This document shows positions 23,903 through 33,682 of a stretch of 64,000 nt of DNA, in pieces. Source of the stretch: Flavobacterium aquariorum (lineage in GTDB: Bacteria > Bacteroidota > Bacteroidia > Flavobacteriales > Flavobacteriaceae); the NCBI RefSeq assembly GCF_003254745.1, contig NZ_QKXH01000003.1, positions 62,001-126,000 of the forward strand. The letters are read 5' to 3'. Each line of letters begins with the position of its first letter. Within the stretch, counting starts at the first letter, position 1. Both the position numbers and the translations under genes were made by a program. Under the pieces are notes generated by a model, which was not told the DNA's origin, did no database searches, and saw nothing but the letters and a program-made list of their open reading frames with translations.

Positions 23903-25144
23903 ATGAAAACTAAATTACAATTTGCCGCCATTATCGCCGCCTTTTTTGCTTTTCAAATGAGTGCACAGAACAGAACCACTATAAGCGCAACTAATTCTGA
24001 AATAAGTGATAATTTAGATTTGACTGCTGTGTCTTCTATCTTTGGGGAATCTGAAAACTTAAACGATTTTGAAAGAAGATTAAACGACCCAAAACTTCAA
24101 ATCTCAAATTTAGATTTGAACAATGACAATCGTGTTGACTATTTAAGAGTAATCGAATCTGTGGAGAACAGAACACACGTAGTAATTATTCAGTCCGTTA
24201 TCGGACGTGATTTATACCAAGACGTGGCGACCATTGAAATTGAAAAAGACAGAAGCAATAAAATTTCGATTCAAATTGTTGGAAACGCATTTATTTATGG
24301 GCAAAATTACATTTATGAACCTGAATATTGCTACACACCACAAATTTACGCATCATTTTGGGCAAGCTATTACAGACCTTATTATTCAACTTGGACTTGG
24401 AACTATTATCCAACATATTATTATGCATGGAATCCCTATCCAATTTACAGATACAGACAAAATGTGTATGGTTGTGTAAACTATTACAACACTTACAATT
24501 ATGTAAGTTACAGAAGATGTAACAGAGCACCGGTAATTTACAACAATTACAGCTGTAATAGTTATGAAAGACAATATCCACAATATGCATTTTCCAGAAG
24601 AAACAGTATGGTTTCAAACCGATATGAGTTAGACAAAAGAAGATACAGCACTAATAATGGATTTAAAAATGAAGTAGCTAATACCAGAAACAATCCAGGT
24701 TATTCCAGAAACAATACTAATTACAACAGCAACACTCAAAGAGAATACGCACAGAACAGAACTAACACTGCAAGAGTAGAGTCGCAAAGAGATTACACAC
24801 AAAACAGAGTCAGTACTCAAAGAACAGAACCACAAAGAGAATATGCACAGAACAGAACTACTTTGCCTAGAGAAATTAACACTCAAAAAGTAGAAACTCA
24901 AAGAGATTATTCTCAAAACAGAACCAGTACTCCAAGAGAAAACAACACTCAAAGAGCAGAACCTCAAAGGGATTATTCTCAAAACAGAACTAGCTCACCA
25001 AGAGAAAATAACACTCAAAGAGTAGAAACTCAAAGAGATTATTCTCAAAACAGAACCAGTTCACCAAGAGAAAACAACACCCAAAGATCTGAATCTCAAA
25101 AAGGTAATGATTATGCGGCAAGAGGCAATAACAGAAGAATGTAA
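23903..25144 (+). CDS. exported Tyr-rich protein with a 20-residue tandem-repeat tail
   Basis: 413 residues in three parts. After the signal peptide (ends MSAQ), residues about 23-135 form a conserved globular domain with the EF-hand-like loop DLNNDNRVDYLRV. Residues about 136-235 are extremely rich in Tyr, Trp, Asn and Pro. From about 277 to 398 a Q-R-D-Y-S-Q-N-R-T-S unit followed by PRENNTQR and a short linker repeats about six times with a 20-residue period. The tail is basic and low-complexity. Such tails suggest a surface, matrix or scaffold role. The function is unknown. It is monocistronic, with a strong terminator. Confidence 0.7.
   Translation: MKTKLQFAAIIAAFFAFQMSAQNRTTISATNSEISDNLDLTAVSSIFGESENLNDFERRLNDPKLQISNLDLNNDNRVDYLRVIESVENRTHVVIIQSVIGRDLYQDVATIEIEKDRSNKISIQIVGNAFIYGQNYIYEPEYCYTPQIYASFWASYYRPYYSTWTWNYYPTYYYAWNPYPIYRYRQNVYGCVNYYNTYNYVSYRRCNRAPVIYNNYSCNSYERQYPQYAFSRRNSMVSNRYELDKRRYSTNNGFKNEVANTRNNPGYSRNNTNYNSNTQREYAQNRTNTARVESQRDYTQNRVSTQRTEPQREYAQNRTTLPREINTQKVETQRDYSQNRTSTPRENNTQRAEPQRDYSQNRTSSPRENNTQRVETQRDYSQNRTSSPRENNTQRSESQKGNDYAARGNNRRM
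24735..25105 (+). repeat. in-frame tandem repeat (about 60-base unit) inside the Tyr-rich gene
   Basis: Coding repeats of about 60 bases. The last three (about 24895-25095) are nearly identical at DNA level, while the earlier ones have diverged, which points to recent expansion at the 3' end. Confidence 0.8.
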
Positions 25145-25163
25145 ATAAATTTTAAAAAGCGAA

Positions 25164-25198
25164 AAAGAGGCTTAATAGTAACATATTAAGCCTCTTTT
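25164..25198 (+). terminator. terminator of the Tyr-rich repeat gene
   Basis: A 13-bp stem AAGAGGCTTAATA / TATTAAGCCTCTT followed by TT, 20 bases after the stop codon. Confidence 0.85.
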
Positions 25199-25239
25199 AT
25201 TATTTTAAAAAATAAGTCCTTTTATTATGTTAAAAACAG

Positions 25240-25247
25240 TAAATTTG
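25240..25247 (+). promoter_or_regulatory. -7 promoter element of kup
   Basis: TAAATTTG matches TAnnTTTG and ends 23 bases before the kup start codon. Confidence 0.5.
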
Positions 25248-25270
25248 TCGAGTTTTTATAAAAATAATAC

Positions 25271-27241
25271 ATGAGCGCAACGCACAAAGACCTCCATAGT
25301 AAATTAACTCTGGGTGGGTTATTAATTTCTTTAGGAATAATTTATGGAGACATCGGAACTTCTCCATTATACGTAATGAAAGCCATACTTGGCGAATACA
25401 TAATAAATGCAGATGTTGTTTTAGGCGGTGTATCCTGTGTGTTTTGGACACTCACACTGCAAACTACAATCAAATACGTCCTTATTACATTAAGCGCTGA
25501 TAATCATGGTGAAGGTGGAATTTTTGCCTTGTATGCCTTGGTTAAAAAAACAAAAATCAAATGGCTGATTGTTCCTGCAATTATTGGTGGAAGCGCCTTA
25601 CTGGCAGATGGAATAATTACCCCTCCCATCTCAGTATCGTCTGCCGTTGAAGGAATGAGAAGTTATTTCCCTCAAATTAATACTGTCCCAATTGTAATTG
25701 GTATTTTAGTAATGTTATTTACTATTCAGCAATTTGGAACTAAATTAGTTGGAAAGTTTTTTGCTCCTATGATGTTGATATGGTTTGGTATGTTAGCCGT
25801 TCTGGGTATAAACCAAATTTCTTTACATCCGGAGGTGTTTAAAGCCATTAATCCTTATTATGCTTATCATTTATTAAGCATTCATCCAGAAGGTTTTTTC
25901 GTATTAGGATTTGTATTCCTGTGTACAACTGGAGCTGAGGCTCTATACTCAGACATGGGACATTGTGGAAGAAAGAATATTAGAATAAGCTGGATTTTTG
26001 TAAAATTAGCTTTAGTCCTAAATTACTTTGGACAGGCAGCGTATTTAATTCATCACGAAGGAACGACATTGCAAGCACTTGGAGGTGATTTTGCCAATCC
26101 ATTCTATTTGATAATGCCGTTATGGTTTAAACCTTTTGGGATTGTAATTGCGACAGTAGCTACTGTAATAGCCTCGCAAGCCCTTATCTCTGGCTCTTTT
26201 ACATTAATTAATGAAGCGATGAGATTAAGTTTTTGGCCAAAAGTTAAAATCAAATATCCAACAGAGCTTAAAGGTCAATTATACATTCCTTCGATAAACT
26301 GGTTATTACTTATTGGTTGTATTGGTATCGTATTGCATTTTGAAGAATCAAGCAATATGGAACATGCTTATGGCCTAGCCATTATTCTGTGTATGATAAT
26401 GACAACCATATTATTGAATTTCTATTTGATAATGAAACGTGTAAAATGGTACTTTTTCGTTCCTTTAATTACCATTTACATGTGTATTGAATTGAGCTTT
26501 CTTGCCGCAAATATTACAAAATTTGCAGAAGGTGGTTACGTTACGCTTTTCATCGCTCTAGTACTTATCGGTGTAATGACAATTTGGTACAGAGCCAAAC
26601 AAATTAACAAAAGTTACACTAAAGTTGTCAAAATTGACGATTACAAAAAAGTACTTAGTGAACTAAGTGCAGATTTGTCTATTCCAAAATACGCAACCCA
26701 TCTGGTTTATATGACCAATGCTAACCGCAGTGACGAAATAGAAGAAAAAGTAATGTTTTCTATATTACAAAAGAGACCAAAAAGAGCTGACATATACTGG
26801 TTTGTTCACGTAAACATTTTATCTGAACCGTATAAAACCGAATACAAAGTAAGAGAAATCCTTAAAGATGATTTATACCGTATTGATTTCAATCTAGGAT
26901 TTAGAGAGCCTACCAAAATAAATCTAATGTTTAGAGAAGTTATCAAAGATATGGTGAAAAATGGTGAGGTAGATGTTACAAGTAGATATGAATCACTAAA
27001 TAAAAACAATATTATTGGAGATTTCAAATTCGTTTTATCTGAAAAATTCCTGTCCAATGACAGTGATTTATTATGGCATGAAAAACTAATCATGAATTCT
27101 TATTTCTTCATTAAAAAACTAAGTTTATCCGAAGAAAGTGCTTTTGGACTCGACAGTAGTTCTGTGAAAATTGAAAAATTCCCAATGGTTCTTCACGCTC
27201 CAGAAAACATTGGACTAACAAGAGTTTTTGTCAAAAACTAA
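25271..27241 (+). CDS. kup: KUP-family potassium uptake transporter
   Basis: 656 residues, full length for the family. The N-terminal signature LGIIYGDIGTSPLYV (residues 20-34) and HGEGGIFALYALVKK are diagnostic. About 12 transmembrane segments fill residues 15-450, and a cytosolic C-terminal domain follows. It should import K+ with protons at the inner membrane. It is a single gene between terminators at 25164 and 27254. Confidence 0.95.
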   Translation: MSATHKDLHSKLTLGGLLISLGIIYGDIGTSPLYVMKAILGEYIINADVVLGGVSCVFWTLTLQTTIKYVLITLSADNHGEGGIFALYALVKKTKIKWLIVPAIIGGSALLADGIITPPISVSSAVEGMRSYFPQINTVPIVIGILVMLFTIQQFGTKLVGKFFAPMMLIWFGMLAVLGINQISLHPEVFKAINPYYAYHLLSIHPEGFFVLGFVFLCTTGAEALYSDMGHCGRKNIRISWIFVKLALVLNYFGQAAYLIHHEGTTLQALGGDFANPFYLIMPLWFKPFGIVIATVATVIASQALISGSFTLINEAMRLSFWPKVKIKYPTELKGQLYIPSINWLLLIGCIGIVLHFEESSNMEHAYGLAIILCMIMTTILLNFYLIMKRVKWYFFVPLITIYMCIELSFLAANITKFAEGGYVTLFIALVLIGVMTIWYRAKQINKSYTKVVKIDDYKKVLSELSADLSIPKYATHLVYMTNANRSDEIEEKVMFSILQKRPKRADIYWFVHVNILSEPYKTEYKVREILKDDLYRIDFNLGFREPTKINLMFREVIKDMVKNGEVDVTSRYESLNKNNIIGDFKFVLSEKFLSNDSDLLWHEKLIMNSYFFIKKLSLSEESAFGLDSSSVKIEKFPMVLHAPENIGLTRVFVKN

Positions 27242-27253
27242 AAATATCCATTC

Positions 27254-27287
27254 AAAAACACTGTTTCAATAACAGTGTTTTTTTTTT
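27254..27287 (+). terminator. terminator of kup
   Basis: The stem AAAACACTGTT / AACAGTGTTTT is followed by a run of T, starting about 14 bases after the stop codon. Confidence 0.9.
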
Positions 27288-27324
27288 GATTAAAATATAA
27301 AACTTAGTTTTAACCAATAAATAG

Positions 27325-27332
27325 TACCTTTG
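27325..27332 (+). promoter_or_regulatory. -7 promoter element of the RsmB-like gene
   Basis: TACCTTTG, followed by CA, is a full match to TAnnTTTG, 17 bases before the ATG. No clear -33 TTG is present. Confidence 0.65.
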
Positions 27333-27349
27333 CACTTCAATTATTTAAA

Positions 27350-28585
27350 ATGAGATTACACAGAAATTTAGTTTATACTACTATTGATGCACTTAACGCT
27401 ATTTTCAACGAAGGAGAATATGCCGACAAAGTAGTAGCAAGATCCCTAAAAAAAGACAAACGTTGGGGAAGTTCAGATAGAAAATTTGTAGCAGAAACCA
27501 TCTACGAAGTTGTACGTTGGAAAAGATTATATGCAGAAATTGCCGAAGTAAAAGAACCTTATGACAGAGACAATCTTTGGAGAATGTTCTCAGTATGGGC
27601 AGTTTTAAGAGGATATCCAATCCCAGATTGGAGACAATTGGAAGGAACTCCAGAGCGAAAAATAAAAGGTCGTTTTGATGAACTATCCAAAGTAAGAGCC
27701 CTAAAGGAATCTATTCCGGATTGGATGGATGAATTAGGTGTAAAAGAATTAGGCGAAAAAGTTTGGGCAACAGAAATTGCAGCCCAAAATCAACCTGCCA
27801 AAGTTATTTTGAGAGTAAACACACTTAAAACTACTAAAGAAAATTTAAGAGCTATTTTGATGGATCTAAACATCGAAACAGAATTTCTAAAAGACCAACC
27901 AGATGCATTAGTTCTAAAAGAAAGAGCAAATGTTTTCTTGACAGACGCCTTCAAGCAAGGTTTCTTTGAGGTTCAAGATGCCAATTCACAATTAGTAGCA
28001 CATTTTCTGGATGTAAAACCAGGAATGCGAGTAGTTGACACTTGTGCAGGTGCAGGTGGAAAAACGCTGCATATCGCTTCTTTAATGGAAAACAAAGGAC
28101 AATTGATTGCAATGGATTTGTATGAAAGTAAATTAAAACAATTAAAGCTTAGAGCCAAAAGAGACGGTGCTTTCAACATCGAATACCGTATCATTGACTC
28201 TACCAAAGTTATCAAAAAACTTCACGAAAGAGCTGATAGAGTATTAATTGATGCTCCTTGCAGTGGACTAGGTGTACTTAAAAGGAATCCAGATTCAAAA
28301 TGGAAACTACAACCAGAATTCATTGACAACATTCGAAAAGTACAATCGGAAGTATTGGAAAGTTATTCAAAAATCGTGAAACCAGGCGGTAAATTAGTTT
28401 ACGCTACTTGCTCCATTTTGCCTTCTGAAAATCAAGAGCAAATTGCTCGTTTCTTGACAACTGATATTGGTAAACAATTCAGTTTCATAAAAGAACAAAA
28501 AATATTGGCCTCAGAATCTGGTTTTGATGGCTTTTATATGGCTTTATTGGAAAGAAAAGAAAAAAGAGAAGAGAATAAAGAATAA
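27350..28585 (+). CDS. RsmB/NOP-family rRNA (cytosine-C5) methyltransferase
   Basis: 411 residues. The N-terminal helical NusB-like part (1-150) precedes a methyltransferase domain. The SAM motif is VVDTCAGAGGKTLHIASLM. The two catalytic cysteines lie in DAPCSGLGVLKRNPD (motif IV) and YATCSILPSENQEQI (motif VI). It probably makes m5C in 16S rRNA as RsmB does, but the exact target base cannot be told. It is followed directly by a strong terminator. Confidence 0.88.
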   Translation: MRLHRNLVYTTIDALNAIFNEGEYADKVVARSLKKDKRWGSSDRKFVAETIYEVVRWKRLYAEIAEVKEPYDRDNLWRMFSVWAVLRGYPIPDWRQLEGTPERKIKGRFDELSKVRALKESIPDWMDELGVKELGEKVWATEIAAQNQPAKVILRVNTLKTTKENLRAILMDLNIETEFLKDQPDALVLKERANVFLTDAFKQGFFEVQDANSQLVAHFLDVKPGMRVVDTCAGAGGKTLHIASLMENKGQLIAMDLYESKLKQLKLRAKRDGAFNIEYRIIDSTKVIKKLHERADRVLIDAPCSGLGVLKRNPDSKWKLQPEFIDNIRKVQSEVLESYSKIVKPGGKLVYATCSILPSENQEQIARFLTTDIGKQFSFIKEQKILASESGFDGFYMALLERKEKREENKE

Positions 28586-28617
28586 AGATTCAAGACTCAA
28601 AAAATTAATGTATAAAA

Positions 28618-28647
28618 AAAACCTCGATAATGTCGAGGTTTTTTTTA
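28618..28647. terminator. terminator between the RsmB-like gene and rho
   Basis: The stem AAAACCTCGA / TCGAGGTTTT with a 5-base loop has T runs on both strands. Confidence 0.9.
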
Positions 28648-28692
28648 TACAAAATCTTATCTATTTTTTCTTTATTTCCTTCTTTTACTCTC

Positions 28693-30519
28693 CTAATCAT
28701 TCATAGAGATTAAAAATTCATCATTATTTTTTGTCTTCTTAAAACGATCATTGATAAAATCCATCGCTTCAACAGGGTTCATATCTGATAAATATTTACG
28801 CATAATCCACATTCTTTGCAATGTTTTTTGATCTAACAATAAATCATCACGTCTAGTACTGGATGATGTTAAATCAATAGCAGGGAAGATACGTTTGTTG
28901 GCAATTTTTCTATCCAATTGTAATTCCATGTTACCAGTTCCTTTAAATTCCTCAAAGATAACTTCGTCCATTTTGGAACCTGTTTCTGTCAAAGCAGTTG
29001 CAATAATACTCAAAGAACCACCATTTTCAACATTACGGGCAGCACCAAAGAAACGTTTTGGTTTTTGCAAAGCATTTGCATCAACACCTCCACTTAAAAC
29101 CTTTCCTGAAGCTGGTTGCACTGTATTATAAGCTCTTGCCAAACGAGTTATAGAATCTAACAAAATAACTACATCATGCCCACATTCCACTAAACGTTTA
29201 GCTTTTTCCAAAACTATATTAGCAATCTTAACGTGTTCTTGCGGTTCTCTATCAAATGTAGAAGCAATTACTTCTCCACGCACGCTTCGCTGCATATCAG
29301 TAACCTCCTCTGGACGCTCATCGATTAATAAAACAATCAAATATACTTCAGGATGATTGGCTGCAATTGCATTCGCAATATCCTTTAACAACATCGTTTT
29401 ACCCGTTTTTGGCTGTGCCACAATCATTCCACGCTGTCCTTTTCCTATTGGAGAAAACAAATCAATAATTCTAGTTGAAATTGTACTTTGTTTTTCGGCT
29501 AATTTAAATTTCTCAGACGGAAAAACTGGAGTTAAATGTTCGAAAGAAACTCTATCACGAACCACTTGTGGATCGTGTCCATTAATTTTTAAAACTCGTA
29601 CTAGAGGGAAAAATTTCTCTCCTTCTTTTGGTGGACGCACCACCCCTTTGACGGTGTCTCCGGTTTTTAAACCAAATAAACGCACCTGAGAAGTAGATAA
29701 ATATATATCATCTGGCGAAGCCAAATAATTATAATCGGATGAACGCAAAAAACCGTAACCGTCAGGCATCATTTCAAGAACACCTTCACTTTCTATGATT
29801 CCATCAAATTCAAAATCAGCATCTTTAAAATTGCTTTTTTTGTTTTTAAAATTTGGGTTTTGGTTGGGATTCTGGTTTGGATTTGCATTTTGGTTAGAAT
29901 TTCCGTTTTGGTTCGAATTTCCATTAGGATTTGGATTAACCTTATTATTTGGGTTTTGTCCTTTTTTATTTAATTGATTCGGATTTATTTTTTTTTCAGG
30001 GGCAGAATTTTCTGTTTTCTCTTCAATTACTTCCGAATTCGAATCTGACGGAGTTTCTTCGGAAACTGCAACTTCTTTCAAAGCCTCTTTTTCTCTTAAC
30101 AAAGCCATCTTTTTCTCGTAGGCAGACTTACTAAACTTAACAACTTTAGCTTCCTTTTTCGAATCAACTTCGTCTTCTTTAGAAATATTGTTATTTGGTA
30201 AAATAACTTTTTCTTTTTTTTCTGGAACAGCTACTATTTCTTGGACTACCTTTTCTTCAACTTTAGTTTCAAACAAAACTGGAGCATCATTTTTTGGAAT
30301 CACTACTTTTTTTACAGGTGCAATTCGAGCTCGCTTTGGCTTCTCATCTTCTGTCACTTTCTCTATAGTGGGCTCCACAACAGTAGCAGATTGATGATCT
30401 AAAATAAGACTAATTAAAGTATCTTTTTTTACACCGTTGAATTTTATAGTTTTAGCCGTTTTAGCTATTTTTTGAAGCTCAGCAAGCTTCATTTCTTTTA
30501 ATACAGAAATATCAAACAT
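28693..30519 (-). CDS. rho: transcription termination factor Rho with long N-terminal insert
   Basis: 608 residues against about 420 in E. coli. Rho_N (SAP-like) spans residues 1-45, and a charged Lys/Glu/Pro linker covers 50-180. A run of Asn/Pro/Gln repeats (N-P-N-x, about 180-232) then precedes the RNA-binding cold-shock domain (243-315) and the hexameric ATPase. Walker A is in VAQPKTGKT (367-375); [13 protein letters not shown] and [16 protein letters not shown] follow. The insert is of the intrinsically disordered kind known in Bacteroidetes Rho. It is divergent from the DUF4293 gene, a conserved neighbourhood in Flavobacteria. Confidence 0.96.
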   Translation of the reverse strand: MFDISVLKEMKLAELQKIAKTAKTIKFNGVKKDTLISLILDHQSATVVEPTIEKVTEDEKPKRARIAPVKKVVIPKNDAPVLFETKVEEKVVQEIVAVPEKKEKVILPNNNISKEDEVDSKKEAKVVKFSKSAYEKKMALLREKEALKEVAVSEETPSDSNSEVIEEKTENSAPEKKINPNQLNKKGQNPNNKVNPNPNGNSNQNGNSNQNANPNQNPNQNPNFKNKKSNFKDADFEFDGIIESEGVLEMMPDGYGFLRSSDYNYLASPDDIYLSTSQVRLFGLKTGDTVKGVVRPPKEGEKFFPLVRVLKINGHDPQVVRDRVSFEHLTPVFPSEKFKLAEKQSTISTRIIDLFSPIGKGQRGMIVAQPKTGKTMLLKDIANAIAANHPEVYLIVLLIDERPEEVTDMQRSVRGEVIASTFDREPQEHVKIANIVLEKAKRLVECGHDVVILLDSITRLARAYNTVQPASGKVLSGGVDANALQKPKRFFGAARNVENGGSLSIIATALTETGSKMDEVIFEEFKGTGNMELQLDRKIANKRIFPAIDLTSSSTRRDDLLLDQKTLQRMWIMRKYLSDMNPVEAMDFINDRFKKTKNNDEFLISMND

Positions 30520-30675
30520 GAATGTTCTATTTGTTTAATTAATTTGGAAATAATGCAAAAGATTTTTTAGGTAGTATCTTATTTAAATGAACCGCAGTAT
30601 GAAGTGCTTACGGTAATGTTATGCAATAATACAAATAAAATTTATCATACAATAGTATTTATTAAAAAGAAAATA

Positions 30676-30683
30676 TATTTTTG
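30676..30683 (+). promoter_or_regulatory. -7 promoter element of the DUF4293 gene
   Basis: TATTTTTG, 17 bases before the ATG, matches TAnnTTTG. Confidence 0.5.
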
Positions 30684-30700
30684 TACAACAATACTATAAC

Positions 30701-31114
30701 ATGATACAACGAATTCAAACCGTATATTTAATACTTACCTTTTTGGCGGTAGGCGTTTTACCATTTATTTTTCCACTTTGGACATTGAGCGATGGTAAAG
30801 ATTATTTTTTTATGCAAAACCAATTTTATGTAATATTGTTTGGTTTAAGTACCGCAATAACCATTTACAGCATTATATCATTTAAAAAAAGACAAACTCA
30901 ATTTGTTGCCAACAGATTGAACATCGTATTAAATTTGATTTTATTAGGATTGTTTGTTTATCATTCACTAAATTTATCTGGAGAAACACTCGTTGTTTCT
31001 GAGAAAGGTATTGGGATGTTTCTACCTATCTTGGCTATTATTTCCCTAGTTTTAGCGAACAAAGCCATCAAGAAGGATGAAGATCTTGTAAAATCTGTGG
31101 ATAGATTGAGATAA
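30701..31114 (+). CDS. DUF4293 family membrane protein
   Basis: 137 residues with four transmembrane helices (about 7-27, 42-60, 74-90, 105-122). The opening MIQRIQTVYLILTFLAVG is characteristic of DUF4293. Its position divergent from rho is as in other Flavobacteriaceae. Its function is unknown. Confidence 0.8.
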   Translation: MIQRIQTVYLILTFLAVGVLPFIFPLWTLSDGKDYFFMQNQFYVILFGLSTAITIYSIISFKKRQTQFVANRLNIVLNLILLGLFVYHSLNLSGETLVVSEKGIGMFLPILAIISLVLANKAIKKDEDLVKSVDRLR

Positions 31115-31150
31115 ACCTATAAAATTTAATTTATTAATGTGCGAAGAAAT

Positions 31151-31177
31151 CCCGAATGTAACAGTTCGGGTTTTTTT
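31151..31177 (+). terminator. terminator of the DUF4293 gene
   Basis: A 6-bp G/C-rich stem CCCGAA / TTCGGG followed by seven T residues. Confidence 0.8.
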
Positions 31178-31246
31178 ATTAAAAAGGTTAATTTTATTTA
31201 ATTTATTAAATAAAAAAAATAGTACAGATTAGAAATCTTTTTTTTA

Positions 31247-31254
31247 TAAATTTG
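31247..31254 (+). promoter_or_regulatory. -7 promoter element of the two-component operon
   Basis: TAAATTTG ends 18 bases before the ATG at 31273. It overlaps an upstream in-frame TTG (31252), which therefore cannot be the start codon if this promoter is used. Confidence 0.55.
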
Positions 31255-31272
31255 ATTACTGTAATAGATAAT

Positions 31273-31935
31273 ATGACAAAGAATATACGAATTCATCTTG
31301 CTGATGATCACCAGATAATTTTGCACGGTATACAAACTTTACTACAAACAATACCCCATTTTGAAGTTGTTGGGTCATCTCTCAACGGAACAACTATTTA
31401 TGAGGATGTGACCACTAATAAAGCTGACGTCCTTGTATTAGATATTAGTATGCCCGAAAAAGACGGAATTGAAGTCGTTAAGGAATTTGCTCAAAAAGGT
31501 TTTCCCTGCAAAGTAATAATCCTTTCCAGTTATGATGATTTAAAATTAATCAAAGAAATCATGGACTTGGGAGTAAGTGGTTATTTGACCAAACAATGTG
31601 CCGGAGACAACATTATTGAAGCGGTCCAAGCTGTTGCAGATGGCGAAGAATATTTTTGCGAGTCCATTCGAGAAAAAATATTCTCCAATGCCACCAAAAA
31701 CAATCCAAAACTAAACACTTACAAACCCAATATAAATCCGTTGCTAACCGAACGTGAAATAGAAATCATCATTTTGATTGCTCTAGAATACAGTGGTAAA
31801 GAAATAAGCGAGCAGCTTTTCATCAGCATTAATACAGTTGAAACGCATCGGAAAAATATTATGAAAAAATTAAAAGCAAAGAATACAATTGGCATTGTTA
31901 AATATGCCATGAATAATCATTTAATTATATCTTAA
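31273..31935 (+). CDS. NarL/LuxR-family response regulator
   Basis: 220 residues from the ATG chosen here; an in-frame TTG 21 bases upstream lies within the promoter. The receiver domain has Asp11/Asp12, phospho-acceptor Asp57 (LVLDISMPEKDG) and SS-Y plus KQC at the switch positions. The C-terminal LuxR-type helix-turn-helix (LTEREIEIIILIALEYSGKEISEQL...INTVETHRKNIMKKL) binds DNA. It is followed after 47 bases by its histidine kinase, so the pair is an operon. Confidence 0.9.
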   Translation: MTKNIRIHLADDHQIILHGIQTLLQTIPHFEVVGSSLNGTTIYEDVTTNKADVLVLDISMPEKDGIEVVKEFAQKGFPCKVIILSSYDDLKLIKEIMDLGVSGYLTKQCAGDNIIEAVQAVADGEEYFCESIREKIFSNATKNNPKLNTYKPNINPLLTEREIEIIILIALEYSGKEISEQLFISINTVETHRKNIMKKLKAKNTIGIVKYAMNNHLIIS

Positions 31936-31982
31936 GTTCGAAAAACTTCGAAAATTTATTTATCGCTTCTACAACAAATAGT

Positions 31983-33677
31983 ATGTATCAAATTAGGTTT
32001 CGAATACTAATCATTTTTTTATTTCTAATCTATTTTAGTCAAACCTCACTCGCCCAAAACAAAATACTATCACAAAAAGAAATTGTTAAACTAATAAAAG
32101 ACGCTAGAGCAAACAGGATTACAGGCGATTATGAAAAATCATTGTTAAAATCAAGAGTCGCCTTAGAACAGGCTATCAAAAACAAAGACAACAATTTAAT
32201 TGCCAATTCATACTTAGTCATAGCTTCCAACTTTGACGAGCTAACAGAGCCCTTAAAAGCACTTCACTATTACAATCTTGGGCTTTACTATGTCAACAAA
32301 ACAAACGACAACACTCTAAAAAACCAGTTCTACAACAACTTAGGCAATATCTATTGTTTTGACAAAAAACAATATGACAAAGGAATTTACTACTACAAAA
32401 AATCACTACAGCTTAGCCAGACAGTTCTGGACCGAAAACAAATATTCCTAACAAAACTCAATATTACCTGGGCCTATTTTGACATTGAAAATTTTATAGA
32501 AGGGCAAACTTATTTGCAATATATCAACAAATACCAATCTATTGATGGAAACGAATCAACAGTTGTAGCTTTAAATATGCTAAATGGCATGTATTACAAT
32601 TTTATCAATAACATTGATAAAGCAACATTTTATTTTGAAAAAGCCATTGAACTTGGCACTATTGGAAATGAGAAATCCGACCTGTCGTACACCTATTTAG
32701 AATATTCAAAATTTTTGAATAAAATAAATCAGTCCAAAAAAGCCTATGACAACCTCATGTTGTATTACAAAATCACAAATGAGCTCAACATAGAAGAAAA
32801 ACTAATCAAGGCCAATGTCATCGGGGTGAATCTCGAAATCGACCATTATAAGAGAGAAATTGACAAGATTGAAACAACCTATAAAATAAAGCAAAACAAG
32901 CTAATTCAAGAACAATCCAAAAATAAAAAAATTGCAATTATTGTACTTTTTCTTTTATTGTGTATAATCATTTTCTTTTATTTTTTCGTTCAAAACATTC
33001 GTTTGAAACAAAAAAACAGACTCAAAGATATCCGAAGCAAAATACAGGAAAATATCATCAATGCTTCTATTGACGGACAAGAATTGGAACGAAAAAAAAT
33101 CGCCTCTTTTCTGCACGACAATATTAGCTCCCTTCTTTCCTCGGCTGGTTTACACCTAAATGTTTTTACTTCAATCAATAAAGCCCAACCCGAAGAAATA
33201 AACAAAACAAAAGAAATCCTCGAAGAGGCACACAATCAAATCCGAAACCTTTCACATGAACTGATGCCTACCCTATTGGTTCGATTTGGATTACTATATG
33301 CATTGGAAGATTTGTGTGAAAAAACATCTAATTCAAGAATTAAGATTAATTTTAATTCAAGCATTTCAATTAAAAAAAGATACAATGAAGATTTTGAAAT
33401 GAAACTCTATTTTATAATAGCGGAATTATTAAACAATATCATAAAACACAGTGGAGCAACTACCGCAGATGTTACCATCAAAGAAATGGAAAATAAACTT
33501 TTTGTACTAGTGTCCGATAATGGGAATGGTTTTATGGACAGTAAACTTGAAATTACGGAAGGTTTTGGAATCAACCAAATTAGGGCAAGAATAAACAATA
33601 TGAAAGGAGAATTTATCATTAATTCGACAGTAAACAAAGGTACAATCGTTAGCTTAAAAATTCCAATAGTCAAATAG
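31983..33677 (+). CDS. TPR-containing sensor histidine kinase (HisKA_3 type)
   Basis: 564 residues. An N-terminal signal/anchor (8-24) precedes a region of tetratricopeptide-like repeats (about 35-290: NSYLVIASNFDEL..., FYNNLGNIYCF...). A coiled-coil segment and a transmembrane helix (about 319-337) follow. The dimerisation/phospho-acceptor helix ELERKKIASFLHDNISSLLSS has its His near residue 377. The ATPase has N-box ELLNNIIKHSGA and G-box DNGNGF. It should phosphorylate the regulator upstream. Periplasmic TPR sensing is inferred from topology. Confidence 0.88.
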   Translation: MYQIRFRILIIFLFLIYFSQTSLAQNKILSQKEIVKLIKDARANRITGDYEKSLLKSRVALEQAIKNKDNNLIANSYLVIASNFDELTEPLKALHYYNLGLYYVNKTNDNTLKNQFYNNLGNIYCFDKKQYDKGIYYYKKSLQLSQTVLDRKQIFLTKLNITWAYFDIENFIEGQTYLQYINKYQSIDGNESTVVALNMLNGMYYNFINNIDKATFYFEKAIELGTIGNEKSDLSYTYLEYSKFLNKINQSKKAYDNLMLYYKITNELNIEEKLIKANVIGVNLEIDHYKREIDKIETTYKIKQNKLIQEQSKNKKIAIIVLFLLLCIIIFFYFFVQNIRLKQKNRLKDIRSKIQENIINASIDGQELERKKIASFLHDNISSLLSSAGLHLNVFTSINKAQPEEINKTKEILEEAHNQIRNLSHELMPTLLVRFGLLYALEDLCEKTSNSRIKINFNSSISIKKRYNEDFEMKLYFIIAELLNNIIKHSGATTADVTIKEMENKLFVLVSDNGNGFMDSKLEITEGFGINQIRARINNMKGEFIINSTVNKGTIVSLKIPIVK

Positions 33678-33682
33678 TAACA

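Noticed and set aside
24291..24982. Several Cys/Ser-rich open frames opposite the Tyr-rich gene
   Set aside because: They are mirror translations of low-complexity Tyr/Asn codons and repeats on the other strand.
24735..25105. Regular 60-base repeats that could suggest a CRISPR array
   Set aside because: The repeats are in frame within a gene, have no unique spacers, and no cas gene is present.
31252..31272. TTG start seven codons upstream of the response regulator ATG
   Set aside because: This TTG lies inside the -7 promoter element, so it would not be transcribed if that promoter is used.
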